Shown here one piece after another: positions 23,338-31,381 of a stretch of 36,516 nucleotides of DNA. Within the stretch, counting starts at the first letter, position 1; every line of letters begins with the position of its first letter. This DNA is from Chloroflexota bacterium (lineage in GTDB: Bacteria > Chloroflexota > Anaerolineae > Aggregatilineales > Phototrophicaceae), in assembly GCA_009841405.1 (NCBI GenBank), contig VXLV01000089.1:1-36516 (forward strand), written 5' to 3'. A program made the translations under genes and the position numbers. The notes under the pieces are model-generated. The model was not told the origin of the DNA. It worked only from the letters and a program-made list of their open reading frames with translations, and did not search any database.

Positions 23338-25031
23338 TCATCGTTCTCCCGGCGCAGCCTTGCCGTTGCTGCCTCGTCGATCGTCATGGTAGCAGCATCA
23401 ATTGCGACGCCATAGTCGCGTTCAGCCGCTTCGACCGTGATGTAGCCCTGCCTGACGTCCGCCAGCACGCGCCCCGGCTCGCGCATGAATGACTCGCCAA
23501 AGCCGCCGCCGCCGGGCAGTTCCAGCAGAACGCGCTGGCCAGGCTGCAAGACGTAGTGGCTTTTGGGGTGCGGCCGCGAACCGTCGCTGAGGCGCAGATC
23601 GCCCGCTGCGCCGGGCTGGCCGCCCAGCAGTCCCTGGGCCGGGTTGCCCGTGCGGTCGTACATGCAGGAGTGGTTGGCCGGCGCGCCGGTGATGATCTCC
23701 AGCTCCATGATTTGCCCCAGGCCGCCGCGGAAGCGCCCGGCGCCGCCGGAATCAGCGCGCAGTTCCCGCCTGTGCATCAGCAAGGGCGCGGCCGTCTCAA
23801 TCGATTCCACCGGCACGCCCATGATGCCGCTGGGAAAAGCCGTGGCCGAAAGACCATCGCGGTCGCAGGCGGCGCCCATCCCGCCGGCCGAGAAGAAAAC
23901 GTAGGCGAATTCGCGGCCATTTTCGTCCAGGCCGTCCATCATGGTATTCCACAAGCCGGCCGAGCCATTGGCGATGACCTGCTCCGGCACGACTTCGGAC
24001 AGCGCAGTCAGCAGCGGCTGGCTGACGAAGTGGCCGATCAGATGGCGGGCGCTGACCGGCGCCGGCCGTTTGCAGTTGAGAATCGAGCCCAGGGGCGCAC
24101 GCACCTCTATCGGGCGGAAAGCGCCTTCATTGTTGGGGATGCCCGGCGCCAAGGCCGCCATCAGCGTGTAGGTCGTGTAGGCATGGGTGTAATTCAGCAC
24201 GACATTGATGCCCCGGTCGACCTGGGGCGACGAACCGGCGTAGTCGACGCTCAGCGAATCGCCCGCCACCGCGATCTCGCAGGCGATGGTCAGCGGTTGG
24301 TCGAAGCCGTCGATGGCGATGGTGTTGCGGTAGGCGCCATCGGGCAGTCGCCCAATGGCGGCGCGCACGGCCGCTTCGGTGCGGTCCAGGATTTGCGCCG
24401 AGACCGCCTCGATATCGGGCAGGTCGTATTCTTCCAGCATCTCGATCAGCTTGCGCGCGCCGACCTGGTTGCCGACTTCCTGGGCGTAGATATCGCCGAT
24501 AACTTGATCGGGCACGCGCACGTTGGCGCGGATAATATCGAAGAGCTGCTGGTTCGGCTCTCCCGCGCGGAAGAGCTTCATCAGCGGGATGGCCAGCCCC
24601 TCTTCGTAAAGCGAGCGCGCATCGCCACCCATCGTGGCGCCGCCGATATCGACCGCGTGACAGGTGCTGGCAAACCAGGCCACGCCGCGTCCGCGATAAA
24701 AGACCGGCGAGACGATTGTCAGGTCAAAGAGATGCCCAGACGCCTCCCAGGGGTCGTTCGTGATCAGCGTGTCGCCCGGGTCGAGGCTGTCGATGGGATA
24801 ATTGGGCGCGATAAAGTTGCGCACGCAATTGGCCATGGTGTTGATGTGGCCGGGCGTGCCGGTGACGGATTGGGCGACCATATTGCCCGCGCGGTCGAAT
24901 ACGCCGGCGGACAGGTCGCCCGCTTCGCGCACGACCGTTGTGAACGACGAGTGGATCAGCGCTGCCGCCTGCTCGTCGACGACGGAGATCAGCCGTCTCC
25001 AGATGACTTCAAGCGTGATGGGGTCGATCAT
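23334..25031 (-). CDS. hyuB: N-methylhydantoinase B / 5-oxoprolinase subunit B family
   Basis: 565 residues, normal HyuB length. With HyuA it opens a hydantoin or 5-oxoproline ring using ATP. Seen: D-P-I-T-L-E-V-I at the start, R-E-A-G-D-L-S-A-G-V-F-D near 37-48, T-P-G-H-I-N-T-M-A near 60, N-D-P-W-E-A-S-G-H-L-F-D near 93-104 and the C-terminal L-P-G-G-G-G-F-G. Start 25031 gives the family's canonical MxDPITLEV; the frame stays open to 25106 with ATGs at 25067 and 25079, so a longer N-terminus is possible. Its stop overlaps the oxidase start. It is separated from hyuA by a small plus-strand gene, an unusual split for a usually adjacent pair. Confidence 0.88.
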   Translation of the reverse strand: MIDPITLEVIWRRLISVVDEQAAALIHSSFTTVVREAGDLSAGVFDRAGNMVAQSVTGTPGHINTMANCVRNFIAPNYPIDSLDPGDTLITNDPWEASGHLFDLTIVSPVFYRGRGVAWFASTCHAVDIGGATMGGDARSLYEEGLAIPLMKLFRAGEPNQQLFDIIRANVRVPDQVIGDIYAQEVGNQVGARKLIEMLEEYDLPDIEAVSAQILDRTEAAVRAAIGRLPDGAYRNTIAIDGFDQPLTIACEIAVAGDSLSVDYAGSSPQVDRGINVVLNYTHAYTTYTLMAALAPGIPNNEGAFRPIEVRAPLGSILNCKRPAPVSARHLIGHFVSQPLLTALSEVVPEQVIANGSAGLWNTMMDGLDENGREFAYVFFSAGGMGAACDRDGLSATAFPSGIMGVPVESIETAAPLLMHRRELRADSGGAGRFRGGLGQIMELEIITGAPANHSCMYDRTGNPAQGLLGGQPGAAGDLRLSDGSRPHPKSHYVLQPGQRVLLELPGGGGFGESFMREPGRVLADVRQGYITVEAAERDYGVAIDAATMTIDEAATARLRRENDE

Positions 25032-25280
25032 GGGGTTTTCCGCTGCACTCAAGCTCTTCGTCCTCATCGCTTTCCGCATTAGACATTTGTATTCGCCAGA
25101 TGCCACTGATTGCTGGTTTCACGCCGATATGATATGATAACGCAATGATATGTCACAAATACGATGCCGCTGGCGTTTAGCGAATCTGTCAAACACAGTT
25201 GAGCAGGAAGTTTAGACTACCGTCATGGTCGCGTAAAGACCGTCAATAATGCGTAGTCCTAAATCAAGAGGAGAATTGAT

Positions 25281-25607
25281 ATGGCGCAAACAGCCCCCCA
25301 GTATGATGCTGATCCAAAGCCGTTTCCCAGCTTGTCGCCAGATGAACAACGCATCGCCAATGCGGTCGTAGCTGCCCTACAGTCTGAATTGAAGCCAATC
25401 AGAGAAACGCAAGAGCAGCACTCGAAAATACTCGAGCAGCACTCGAAAATACTCGAGCAGCATTCTGAACTCCTCGCCAATATCCAACCCATCCTCGACA
25501 CGCAGGAGCAGCATACAAAACTATTGGTGAACATCCAGCAAGAGTTGCGTGACATCAACAAGATTCTCGCTGCCGAAGGGTTTATTCCAGATAATCCCGA
25601 CTACTAG
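25281..25607 (+). CDS. Small coiled-coil protein with heptad repeats
   Basis: 108 residues, family not recognised. There is no signal peptide or membrane segment. Residues 23-98 should form a long coiled coil; at 45-65 the heptad E-Q-H-S-K-I-L is repeated (two identical copies and a third, E-Q-H-S-E-L-L), and E-Q-H-T-K-L-L follows. The protein ends in F-I-P-D-N-P-D-Y, a polar tail. GAGGAG lies before the ATG. It sits on the opposite strand between hyuA and hyuB, followed by a hairpin terminator. It could be a tethering or oligomerisation protein; nothing ties it to hydantoin metabolism. Confidence 0.6.
   Translation: MAQTAPQYDADPKPFPSLSPDEQRIANAVVAALQSELKPIRETQEQHSKILEQHSKILEQHSELLANIQPILDTQEQHTKLLVNIQQELRDINKILAAEGFIPDNPDY
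25413..25475 (+). repeat. 21-base direct repeats encoding heptads
   Basis: Two identical 21-base units (25413-25433, 25434-25454) and a diverged third (25455-25475), each coding one E-Q-H-S-x-x-L heptad. The DNA identity suggests recent slippage duplication. Confidence 0.8.
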
Positions 25608-25748
25608 AGCTAGTGGACATTATCGCTTGGCTCGTGCTAAGCTGTTGTCGGGTGTTTGGTGAGATCCAGCACTGACCCTTAGACCGCTCTGGACAGACGG
25701 GGTTAGGGGAAGACGAGGGAATCCTCCGGGGACTCCAACGACTCTAAG

Positions 25749-25777
25749 GGGCTCGCGACTTATACGGCGAGCCCTTT
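25749..25777 (+). terminator. Probable terminator hairpin
   Basis: An 8-base perfect stem GGGCTCGC / GCGAGCCC has a 10-base loop and is followed by TTT. It ends the coiled-coil gene and lies just beyond the hyuA stop, so it may serve both strands. The preceding 25608-25748 has no open frame and some short G/C-rich complementary runs. Confidence 0.6.
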
Positions 25778-25792
25778 GGCATTTGTATCGCG

Positions 25793-27898
25793 TCACGCTT
25801 GCGCATCCTCCCGCGTCAGCAGCAGGCAGCCGCTCGCCGCGACCGCCACAGACCAGCCCGGCGCGACCACCGTCGTCGACGCCTCCTCCTCAATGATGCA
25901 GGGTCCCTCCGCTGACCAGGACGCGCTGAGCCGCTCGCGGCGGAATACGGGCGTTTCCATGGGCGCCTGGTCGGGCGCAAATCGCACATGACGGCGCGCG
26001 ACCGGGCTGTCACTCGCGGTCCGCGCTTCGCCAAATTCTGCCGCGTCGACTCGGGGCTGGGGCCCGCTGATCAGGATGCGCCAGTTGACCGCTTCTATCG
26101 GCACACCATCCGCAAGTTGCCCGTAGAAGGCGCGATATTCGGCTTCAAAGACGCGTCGCATCTCGGCGATGTGCCGCTGTTGTAATTCGTCCATGGCGAA
26201 GGGCACGCGTACCTCGTACCCCTGCCCGACATAACGCATGTCTATGTTGAGGCGCGCGCTGATGTCCTGCGCGGCCACGCCGGCCGCCTCGACGATGCGC
26301 CGGCCGTCCTGCTCCAGTTCGGCCAGGATGCGGTTGAGTTCGCCAAGGTCAAGCTCGTCCAGGCGCGACACGTAGCTGCGCGTGAAGTCGAAAGCGATTG
26401 GCGCGGTCAGAAATCCAAAGGCCGATGCCACGCCGGCTATTGGTGGGATGATGATGCGGCGGACGCCCAGACCGCTTGCCACCCCGCAAGCGTGTACCGG
26501 ACCGGCGCCGCCGGTGGCGACCATGCAGTAGCGGCGGATTTCCAGGCCGCGCTCGGCGGCGTGAACGCGCGCGGCCGCCGCCATATTCTCGTTGACGAGC
26601 TGATGCACGCCCCAGGCCGTTCGCTCAAGCGGCAGGTCAAGCGCTGCTGACAACTTTGCGAAGGACGCCCGCGCGGCCTGGCGATCAAGCTGAATGTCCC
26701 CGCCAGCGAAATAGTCGGGATTGAGATACCCCAGCAGCAGGTCGGCATCGGTGACGGTGGGCTGCGTCCCGCCAGCGCCGTACGAAGCCGGTCCCGGCGA
26801 TGAGCCGGCGCTCTCTGGCCCGATGGCGGGCAAACCCAGCGCGTTCAGATGCGCGATGCTGCCGCCGCCGGCGCCGATCTCGATCATTTCGATCATGGGC
26901 GTCATCAGCGGCAGGCCGCTGCCGCGCTTGAATCGATGCACGTGCGCCACCTCCGACTGGTGGCTGATGGCGAGTTCACCGGCGCGGGTCAAGGCCGCTT
27001 TGGCGGTGGTGCCGCCCATGTCGAAGGCGAACACATCGGTTTGCCCCAGCAGCCGCCCCCAGTGCAGGCCCGCCAGCGCGCCGCCAGCAGGGCCGCTCTC
27101 GACCAGCCTTATGGGAAAATCGCGCGAGGCGGCTACGGTGGTCGTGCCGCCGCTGCTCAGCATGATATTCAGCGGGGCGGCGATGCCGCTGGACTGCAGA
27201 CCCTCCTCCACGCGCTCGAGATAGCGGCCGGTGACAGGCTGGACGTAGGCGTTGGCGATCGTGGTCGAGGCGCGCGGATACTCGCGCATGCCCGGCGCGA
27301 CTTGATGCGACGCCGAGACAGCGACCCCGGGCAGCTCGGCTTCGACGATTTCCCGCGCCGCCAACTCATGCGCCGGGTTGGTATAGGCATGTAGGAAGCA
27401 GATGGCGACGGCTTCGACTCGCTCGGCGCGCAACTGAGCGCAGACCTGGCGCAGGCAGGCCAGGCAGGCCAAGTCTAGCGGCTGCCATACGCGCCCGTCC
27501 GCCAGCGTTCGCTCCGGCACATCAAAGCGCAGCCGGCGTTCCGCCAGTGGCGCGGGCTTGCGCAAAGCCAAATCGTACATATCGTAGCGGCCTTCGTTGC
27601 CGATCTCGACGGCGTCACGGAAGCCGGCTGTCGCCAGCAGCGCCGTCCTGGCGCCTTTGCGCTCGATGAGCGTGTTGGTGATCAGCGTGGTGCCGTGGAC
27701 CACATAGCGAATCCGGGCGGGGGACAAGCCCGCCCGCTCCAGCAAGCTGCGCGCGCCTTCCAGTACCGCAAGCGAGGGATCGGGATAGGTGGTCAGCAGC
27801 TTCTCGACGGCGACGCGCCCGCTGTCGAAATCCAGGGCGACCAGATCGGTGAAGGTGCCGCCGATATCAATTGCGAGCAGGACAGTGGGCGCGGTCAT
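25793..27898 (-). CDS. hyuA: N-methylhydantoinase A / 5-oxoprolinase subunit A family
   Basis: 701 residues, standard HyuA length and an actin/ASKHA-fold ATPase. Seen: A-I-D-I-G-G-T-F-T-D-L near 10-20 (phosphate loop), H-G-T-T-L-I-T-N-T-L-I-E-R-K-G near 68-82, F-D-M-G-G-T-T-A-K-A near 290-300 and G-A-G-G-G-S-I-A. Members hydrolyse ATP to open N-methylhydantoin, hydantoin, 5-oxoproline or act as acetone/acetophenone carboxylases; sequence alone does not choose. Start 27898 has GAGGAA about 9 bases upstream and gives the family's usual N-terminus; the frame is open to 28060 without a ribosome site. It is the first gene of the hyuA-hyuB-oxidase set. Confidence 0.88.
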   Translation of the reverse strand: MTAPTVLLAIDIGGTFTDLVALDFDSGRVAVEKLLTTYPDPSLAVLEGARSLLERAGLSPARIRYVVHGTTLITNTLIERKGARTALLATAGFRDAVEIGNEGRYDMYDLALRKPAPLAERRLRFDVPERTLADGRVWQPLDLACLACLRQVCAQLRAERVEAVAICFLHAYTNPAHELAAREIVEAELPGVAVSASHQVAPGMREYPRASTTIANAYVQPVTGRYLERVEEGLQSSGIAAPLNIMLSSGGTTTVAASRDFPIRLVESGPAGGALAGLHWGRLLGQTDVFAFDMGGTTAKAALTRAGELAISHQSEVAHVHRFKRGSGLPLMTPMIEMIEIGAGGGSIAHLNALGLPAIGPESAGSSPGPASYGAGGTQPTVTDADLLLGYLNPDYFAGGDIQLDRQAARASFAKLSAALDLPLERTAWGVHQLVNENMAAAARVHAAERGLEIRRYCMVATGGAGPVHACGVASGLGVRRIIIPPIAGVASAFGFLTAPIAFDFTRSYVSRLDELDLGELNRILAELEQDGRRIVEAAGVAAQDISARLNIDMRYVGQGYEVRVPFAMDELQQRHIAEMRRVFEAEYRAFYGQLADGVPIEAVNWRILISGPQPRVDAAEFGEARTASDSPVARRHVRFAPDQAPMETPVFRRERLSASWSAEGPCIIEEEASTTVVAPGWSVAVAASGCLLLTREDAQA

Positions 27899-28242
27899 AG
27901 GCGGAGGTTCCTCGCGGACAAAATCGCGCATCATCATACGAGCGGCGCGGCGGGCTGTCAAGCAAATGCGCGTGAGTGTCGGCTGCCATCCGGGATTATG
28001 AAGTTTGTACCGTTCCGTAAATTGCAGCAGGCGAACTCGCATAGCACAAACGCAGCGCACATAGCTAGGGCGATCTCTGCGAAAAGCAACATCTGATTGC
28101 GAAAATCGCCAAGCGCGGCTCCCCTCTCCGATGATTCGGAGAGGGGCCGGGGGTGCGGTAGAAAAAAGCGCGCCAAGCGCCTGAAGCGGGCAATCCTATA
28201 TGAGCATAATTGAGTTTAGAAGCCGATTGATGGAGGAAGCGC
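27899..28242. other. 344-base intergenic region between divergent genes
   Basis: The non-coding gap between hyuA (minus) and the 41-residue protein (plus). It should carry both promoters, but no consensus pair stands out. It contains the perfect hairpin at 28121-28146. Confidence 0.5.
28121..28146 (+). repeat. G/C-rich hairpin repeat (CCCCTCTCCG family)
   Basis: Perfect 10-base arms CCCCTCTCCG and CGGAGAGGGG around ATGATT, followed by GCCGGGGGTG. Related G-rich or C-rich pieces occur near 17850, 34275-34400 and 36436-36490. It is a dispersed intergenic element rather than a classic terminator; the A run after it lies at 28161-28166. Confidence 0.6.
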
Positions 28243-28368
28243 ATGAGTCGCGAGTTCGTGATTCTAGTGTTGGCGCTTGAGGCGATGATGGCGATTTATA
28301 CCGTTGGCTGGGTAATTCGTCGGCTACGGAGAGACGACCTGCGCGAGTTAGTATTGCCTTCCAGATAA
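28243..28368 (+). CDS. 41-residue single-span membrane protein
   Basis: An open frame of 41 residues beginning MSREFVILVLALEAMMAI, with a 20-residue hydrophobic span ending V-G-W-V-I, then R-R-L-R-R-D-D, a positive cluster typical of the cytoplasmic side (N-out or N-in not decided). GGAGG lies 6 bases before the ATG, a strong ribosome site. The family is not recognised. It sits alone between divergent hyuA and the convergent GH4 gene. The short length leaves room for chance, but the site and topology argue for a real small protein. Confidence 0.5.
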   Translation: MSREFVILVLALEAMMAIYTVGWVIRRLRRDDLRELVLPSR

Positions 28369-28431
28369 GAGAACATCGGACTAGAGACCAGAAGTTCGCG
28401 CTTCACGACATGATTGCTCTTGGCCGGCCGG

Positions 28432-29823
28432 TCAACGGCTGGCGTTGTACCAGTGATCCGGCAGGGCGCCTCTCTGTGCCGCCAGCAGTTCGCGCAGAAT
28501 AGCATCAGCATCCGTAATCGAATTGGTCAGCGGGTCGGTCATCAACGCGCGGCGCAGCAAACCGTAGTCGGCCCTGACGACAGCTTCCGCCGTCAGCTCA
28601 TGCGTATCCAGCACCAGCTCGTTCAGCCCGCGCAAGCCGCGCGGCATCTCCCCGACCGGGCGCGGGCGCGGGCCCTCCATATCCACATCGCAGAGCAACT
28701 CCAGGAAGGCATCATCGCCCATGTTGCTGACGGCGCCGCGATTGGGCGTATTGATATAGAAAGGACGCCCCAAGCCGCCGACCATACTCTCGATGATGTC
28801 GGTGGCGTGCTCGGGGCCCAGCGCCGTCATGAACTCTGTGATGGGCCTCCCGCCGCTGATGAAGTCGTCGACTTGACGCCACATGGCGGCGTGCCGGGCG
28901 TAGCGCGTCTCGGTTTCCCAAATCGATAACGGCGGTATGTCCTCAGCGAGGCGTCCGTGCCCCTGATAAAAGCGCAGATACTCCTTCGTGTGGGAGACGC
29001 AGGCAGGAACATAACCGAATATTTCATAGAGCTGCCAGGCGATGGCGTCATTGTGCAGGGCTTTGGCGCCTTTGTCGCCGTCCATGCCGGTGTAAGCGGA
29101 TTCTCGGCGCAGCGACTCGGCGATCCGCGCGCTGACATCGCGGCCGCGATGCTCGGCTTTTAGCAGCCAGGTGAAGTGGTTGACGCCGCTGATGCGCAGG
29201 TCGAATTCAGCGTCCAGGTCAGCATGCCATTCTTCGGCCTGGGCAATGAGGCCGGCATGCTTGGCGTAGCGCGCTTTGACATGCGGCATATGCAGGGAGT
29301 CGCAAAGGGCGAAGCTCTTGAGCTGCGGCGCGTAGCGAGCCAGCGCCATGCCGTTGACCGCGCTGGGATTGATATAGTTGATCACCCAGGCCTCGGGGCA
29401 TAGTCGTTCAATATCGGCGGCGCAGTCCATGATCAGCGGCAATTCCCGCATGGCGCGAAAAATGCCGCCGGGGCCGATGGTATCGCCGCTGCACATGCGC
29501 ACGCCGTACTTCTCGCTGATCTGGCAATCCAGCCCGCGGTAGCGCACGGTGTCAGCAGCAAAACTGAGCACAACGAAATCGGCGCCGGGCAGGGCGTCGC
29601 GCCAATCCGAGGCGACTTCGATATTCAGCGCAACGCCGGCTTCAGCGGCTACCATCTCCGCCAGCCTGCCCATCTTCTCCATGCGTGCCGGGTCATTATC
29701 CACCAGCGCCAGCGTACCAGCGTTCAGAAGTGGCGAATGTACCATTTGCCAGATGGCTTGCCGGCCAAAGAACAGGCTGCCCGAGCCGATGACGACGACT
29801 TTAGGTGACTGAATGTCCGACAT
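28432..29823 (-). CDS. Glycoside hydrolase family 4 (alpha-galactosidase/glucosidase type)
   Basis: 463 residues, typical of GH4, which cleaves glycosides by an NAD- and Mn-dependent redox mechanism in the cytoplasm. Seen: the Rossmann start V-V-V-I-G-S-G-S-L near 9-17, D-N-D near 42-44, N-Y-I-N-P-S near 149-154, the metal Cys174 in C-D-S-L-H and His216 in G-V-N-H-F-T-W. The specificity residue pattern after Cys (C-D-S instead of the C-H or C-N forms) does not decide galactosidase against glucosidase or glucuronidase. The start at 29823 follows GAGAGA. The helicase gene stop lies about 46 bases upstream on the same strand, so it may be co-transcribed with the helicase or have its own start. 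Confidence 0.85.
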   Translation of the reverse strand: MSDIQSPKVVVIGSGSLFFGRQAIWQMVHSPLLNAGTLALVDNDPARMEKMGRLAEMVAAEAGVALNIEVASDWRDALPGADFVVLSFAADTVRYRGLDCQISEKYGVRMCSGDTIGPGGIFRAMRELPLIMDCAADIERLCPEAWVINYINPSAVNGMALARYAPQLKSFALCDSLHMPHVKARYAKHAGLIAQAEEWHADLDAEFDLRISGVNHFTWLLKAEHRGRDVSARIAESLRRESAYTGMDGDKGAKALHNDAIAWQLYEIFGYVPACVSHTKEYLRFYQGHGRLAEDIPPLSIWETETRYARHAAMWRQVDDFISGGRPITEFMTALGPEHATDIIESMVGGLGRPFYINTPNRGAVSNMGDDAFLELLCDVDMEGPRPRPVGEMPRGLRGLNELVLDTHELTAEAVVRADYGLLRRALMTDPLTNSITDADAILRELLAAQRGALPDHWYNASR

Positions 29824-29869
29824 GTGGATCTCTCGATTCGCATTCGAGCGGACGGGCCCGCGCGTTCAC

Positions 29870-31126
29870 TCAGGCTGGTTGTGCTTGTCGGCTGCGGCGC
29901 GGACGCCGCGCGCGACGCCGCTGACGATTCTGGCGCGCGGGTTTACTCGCGCCGTTCTGTCGCGGCTTGCCAGCGCCATTCTGGCGCGTTGGCGCGGGCG
30001 TGGCCGAAGCGAAGGGATGCTCGCTGACCACCGCAATCGGCTGCTGAATCAGCGCTTCGATTTCGCGCAGGTACTTCCGCTCATCGACCGCGCAAAACGA
30101 ATAGGCGATGCCTTTCGCGCCGGCGCGCGCGGTGCGGCCGATGCGATGGACGTAGCTCTCCGCGATATTGGGCAAGTCGAAGTTGATGACGTGCGTCACC
30201 GAGTCGATGTCCAACCCGCGCGCGGCGATATCAGTGGCGACCAGGACGGGCGTATGCCCCGACTTGAATCGCGCCAGCGCGCGCGTCCGCGCTGTTTGAG
30301 ATTTGTTGCCGTGGATGGCTTCCGCTGGGATGCGGGCGCGGCTTAATTGCTTGGCCAGGTTGTTGGCGCGGTGCTTGGTGCGGGTGAAGACCAGTACGCG
30401 CTGCGAGGCCGGGTCGCGCAAGATGTGCTTGAGCAGCGCGCGTTTGTCGCCGCCTTCCACAAAATAAACGAATTGGGCAATCGTTTCCACGGTGCTGGAT
30501 TGCGGATTCGCCTCCACCTCAACCGGGTCCGTCAAAAGGCTGTGGCTCAATTCCTGGATGGCCTGCGGCATCGTGGCCGAGAAGAGCATGTTCTGGCGCG
30601 CCTTGGGCAGACGCTTGATGATGCGTTTGACATCGTTGATGAAGCCCATATCCAACATGCGGTCGGCTTCGTCGAGGATGAAGTACTCCAGCCGGTCCAG
30701 CCGGATATAGCCTTGATTCATCAGGTCTTGCAGGCGGCCCGGCGTGGCTACGACGATATCGACGCCGCGCTGCAAAGCCGTGACTTGCGGCCCCTGGCCG
30801 ACGCCGCCGAAGATGGCTGTATGCCGCAGCGCGCTCTCGCGGCTGAACTTGCCGAACTCTTCGTCGATTTGCGCCGCCAATTCCCGCGTCGGCGCCAGTA
30901 CCAAGACGCGGATGCGCCGCTTGCCCACGGCCGGTTTGAGCATCTGGACGATGGGCAGCGCAAAGGCAGCCGTCTTGCCGCTGCTGGTATGGGCGCAGCC
31001 GACGATATCGCGTCCGGCGAGGATTTCCGGGATGGCGCGGACTTGAATCGGCGTCGGCGCCGTGTAGCCGACGCGCTCGACCGCGCGCAGCATCTTGCTG
31101 TTGAGTTGCAGGTCTTGAAAGTTCAT
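29870..31126 (-). CDS. rhlE: DEAD-box RNA helicase, RhlE-like
   Basis: 418 residues with an F-x-x-L-x-L-N-S start (Q-motif context) and P-T-P-I-Q near 25-29. Motif I is A-H-T-S-S-G-K-T at 45-52 (usually A-x-T-G-S-G-K-T, so the first Gly is Ser), P-T-R-E-L-A at 79-84, T-P-G-R near 128-131, D-E-A-D at 152-155, S-A-T at 183-185 and H-R-I-G-R-T-A-R in domain two. The C-terminal 50 residues are basic and low-complexity (R-Q-N-G repeats, R-R-R-A-R-R), good for RNA binding. It unwinds RNA, probably for ribosome assembly or RNA decay. Start 31126 gives the common MNFQDL beginning; no clear ribosome site precedes it. Confidence 0.9.
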   Translation of the reverse strand: MNFQDLQLNSKMLRAVERVGYTAPTPIQVRAIPEILAGRDIVGCAHTSSGKTAAFALPIVQMLKPAVGKRRIRVLVLAPTRELAAQIDEEFGKFSRESALRHTAIFGGVGQGPQVTALQRGVDIVVATPGRLQDLMNQGYIRLDRLEYFILDEADRMLDMGFINDVKRIIKRLPKARQNMLFSATMPQAIQELSHSLLTDPVEVEANPQSSTVETIAQFVYFVEGGDKRALLKHILRDPASQRVLVFTRTKHRANNLAKQLSRARIPAEAIHGNKSQTARTRALARFKSGHTPVLVATDIAARGLDIDSVTHVINFDLPNIAESYVHRIGRTARAGAKGIAYSFCAVDERKYLREIEALIQQPIAVVSEHPFASATPAPTRQNGAGKPRQNGASKPARQNRQRRRARRPRRSRQAQPA

Positions 31127-31202
31127 GGGATTTGATTTTCTCGATGTTCGTCTTTGAAGCAACGATTCAGTGTCTAACAGATTCGCCGATAATGCCAGTG
31201 CC

Positions 31203-31243
31203 GTGTTCTCTGTGCCCTCTGTGTATCCTCTCTTTCCTCTATG
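31203..31243 (+). repeat. Interspersed CTCTGTG-type repeat, diverged
   Basis: GTGTTCTCTGTGCCCTCTGT and onward, ending in CCTCTATGGT, in the gap between the divergent helicase and M20 genes. Confidence 0.6.
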
Positions 31244-31381
31244 GTATGAGATTCTCGTACAGTGTTCGCTATGGCAAATTTATCCTCGACACGCCCATTC
31301 CCAATCGACGCATACGCTTTCGCGCTTGCCTGTTGTATCATGCGGGCGTTCGAATCCAGTCAAACGAAAACGGGCGAGAAA

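Noticed and set aside
23556..25082. 508-residue plus-strand open frame
   Set aside because: It is the antisense shadow of hyuB, with Arg/His/Gly-rich composition typical of reading GC-rich genes backwards, and it has no ribosome site.
30347..31135. 262-residue plus-strand open frame
   Set aside because: Antisense shadow of the DEAD-box helicase, which carries all family motifs on the other strand.
31340..31365. tRNA hinted by GTTCGAATCC
   Set aside because: The T-loop-like string has no matching arms, anticodon stem or acceptor stem around it.
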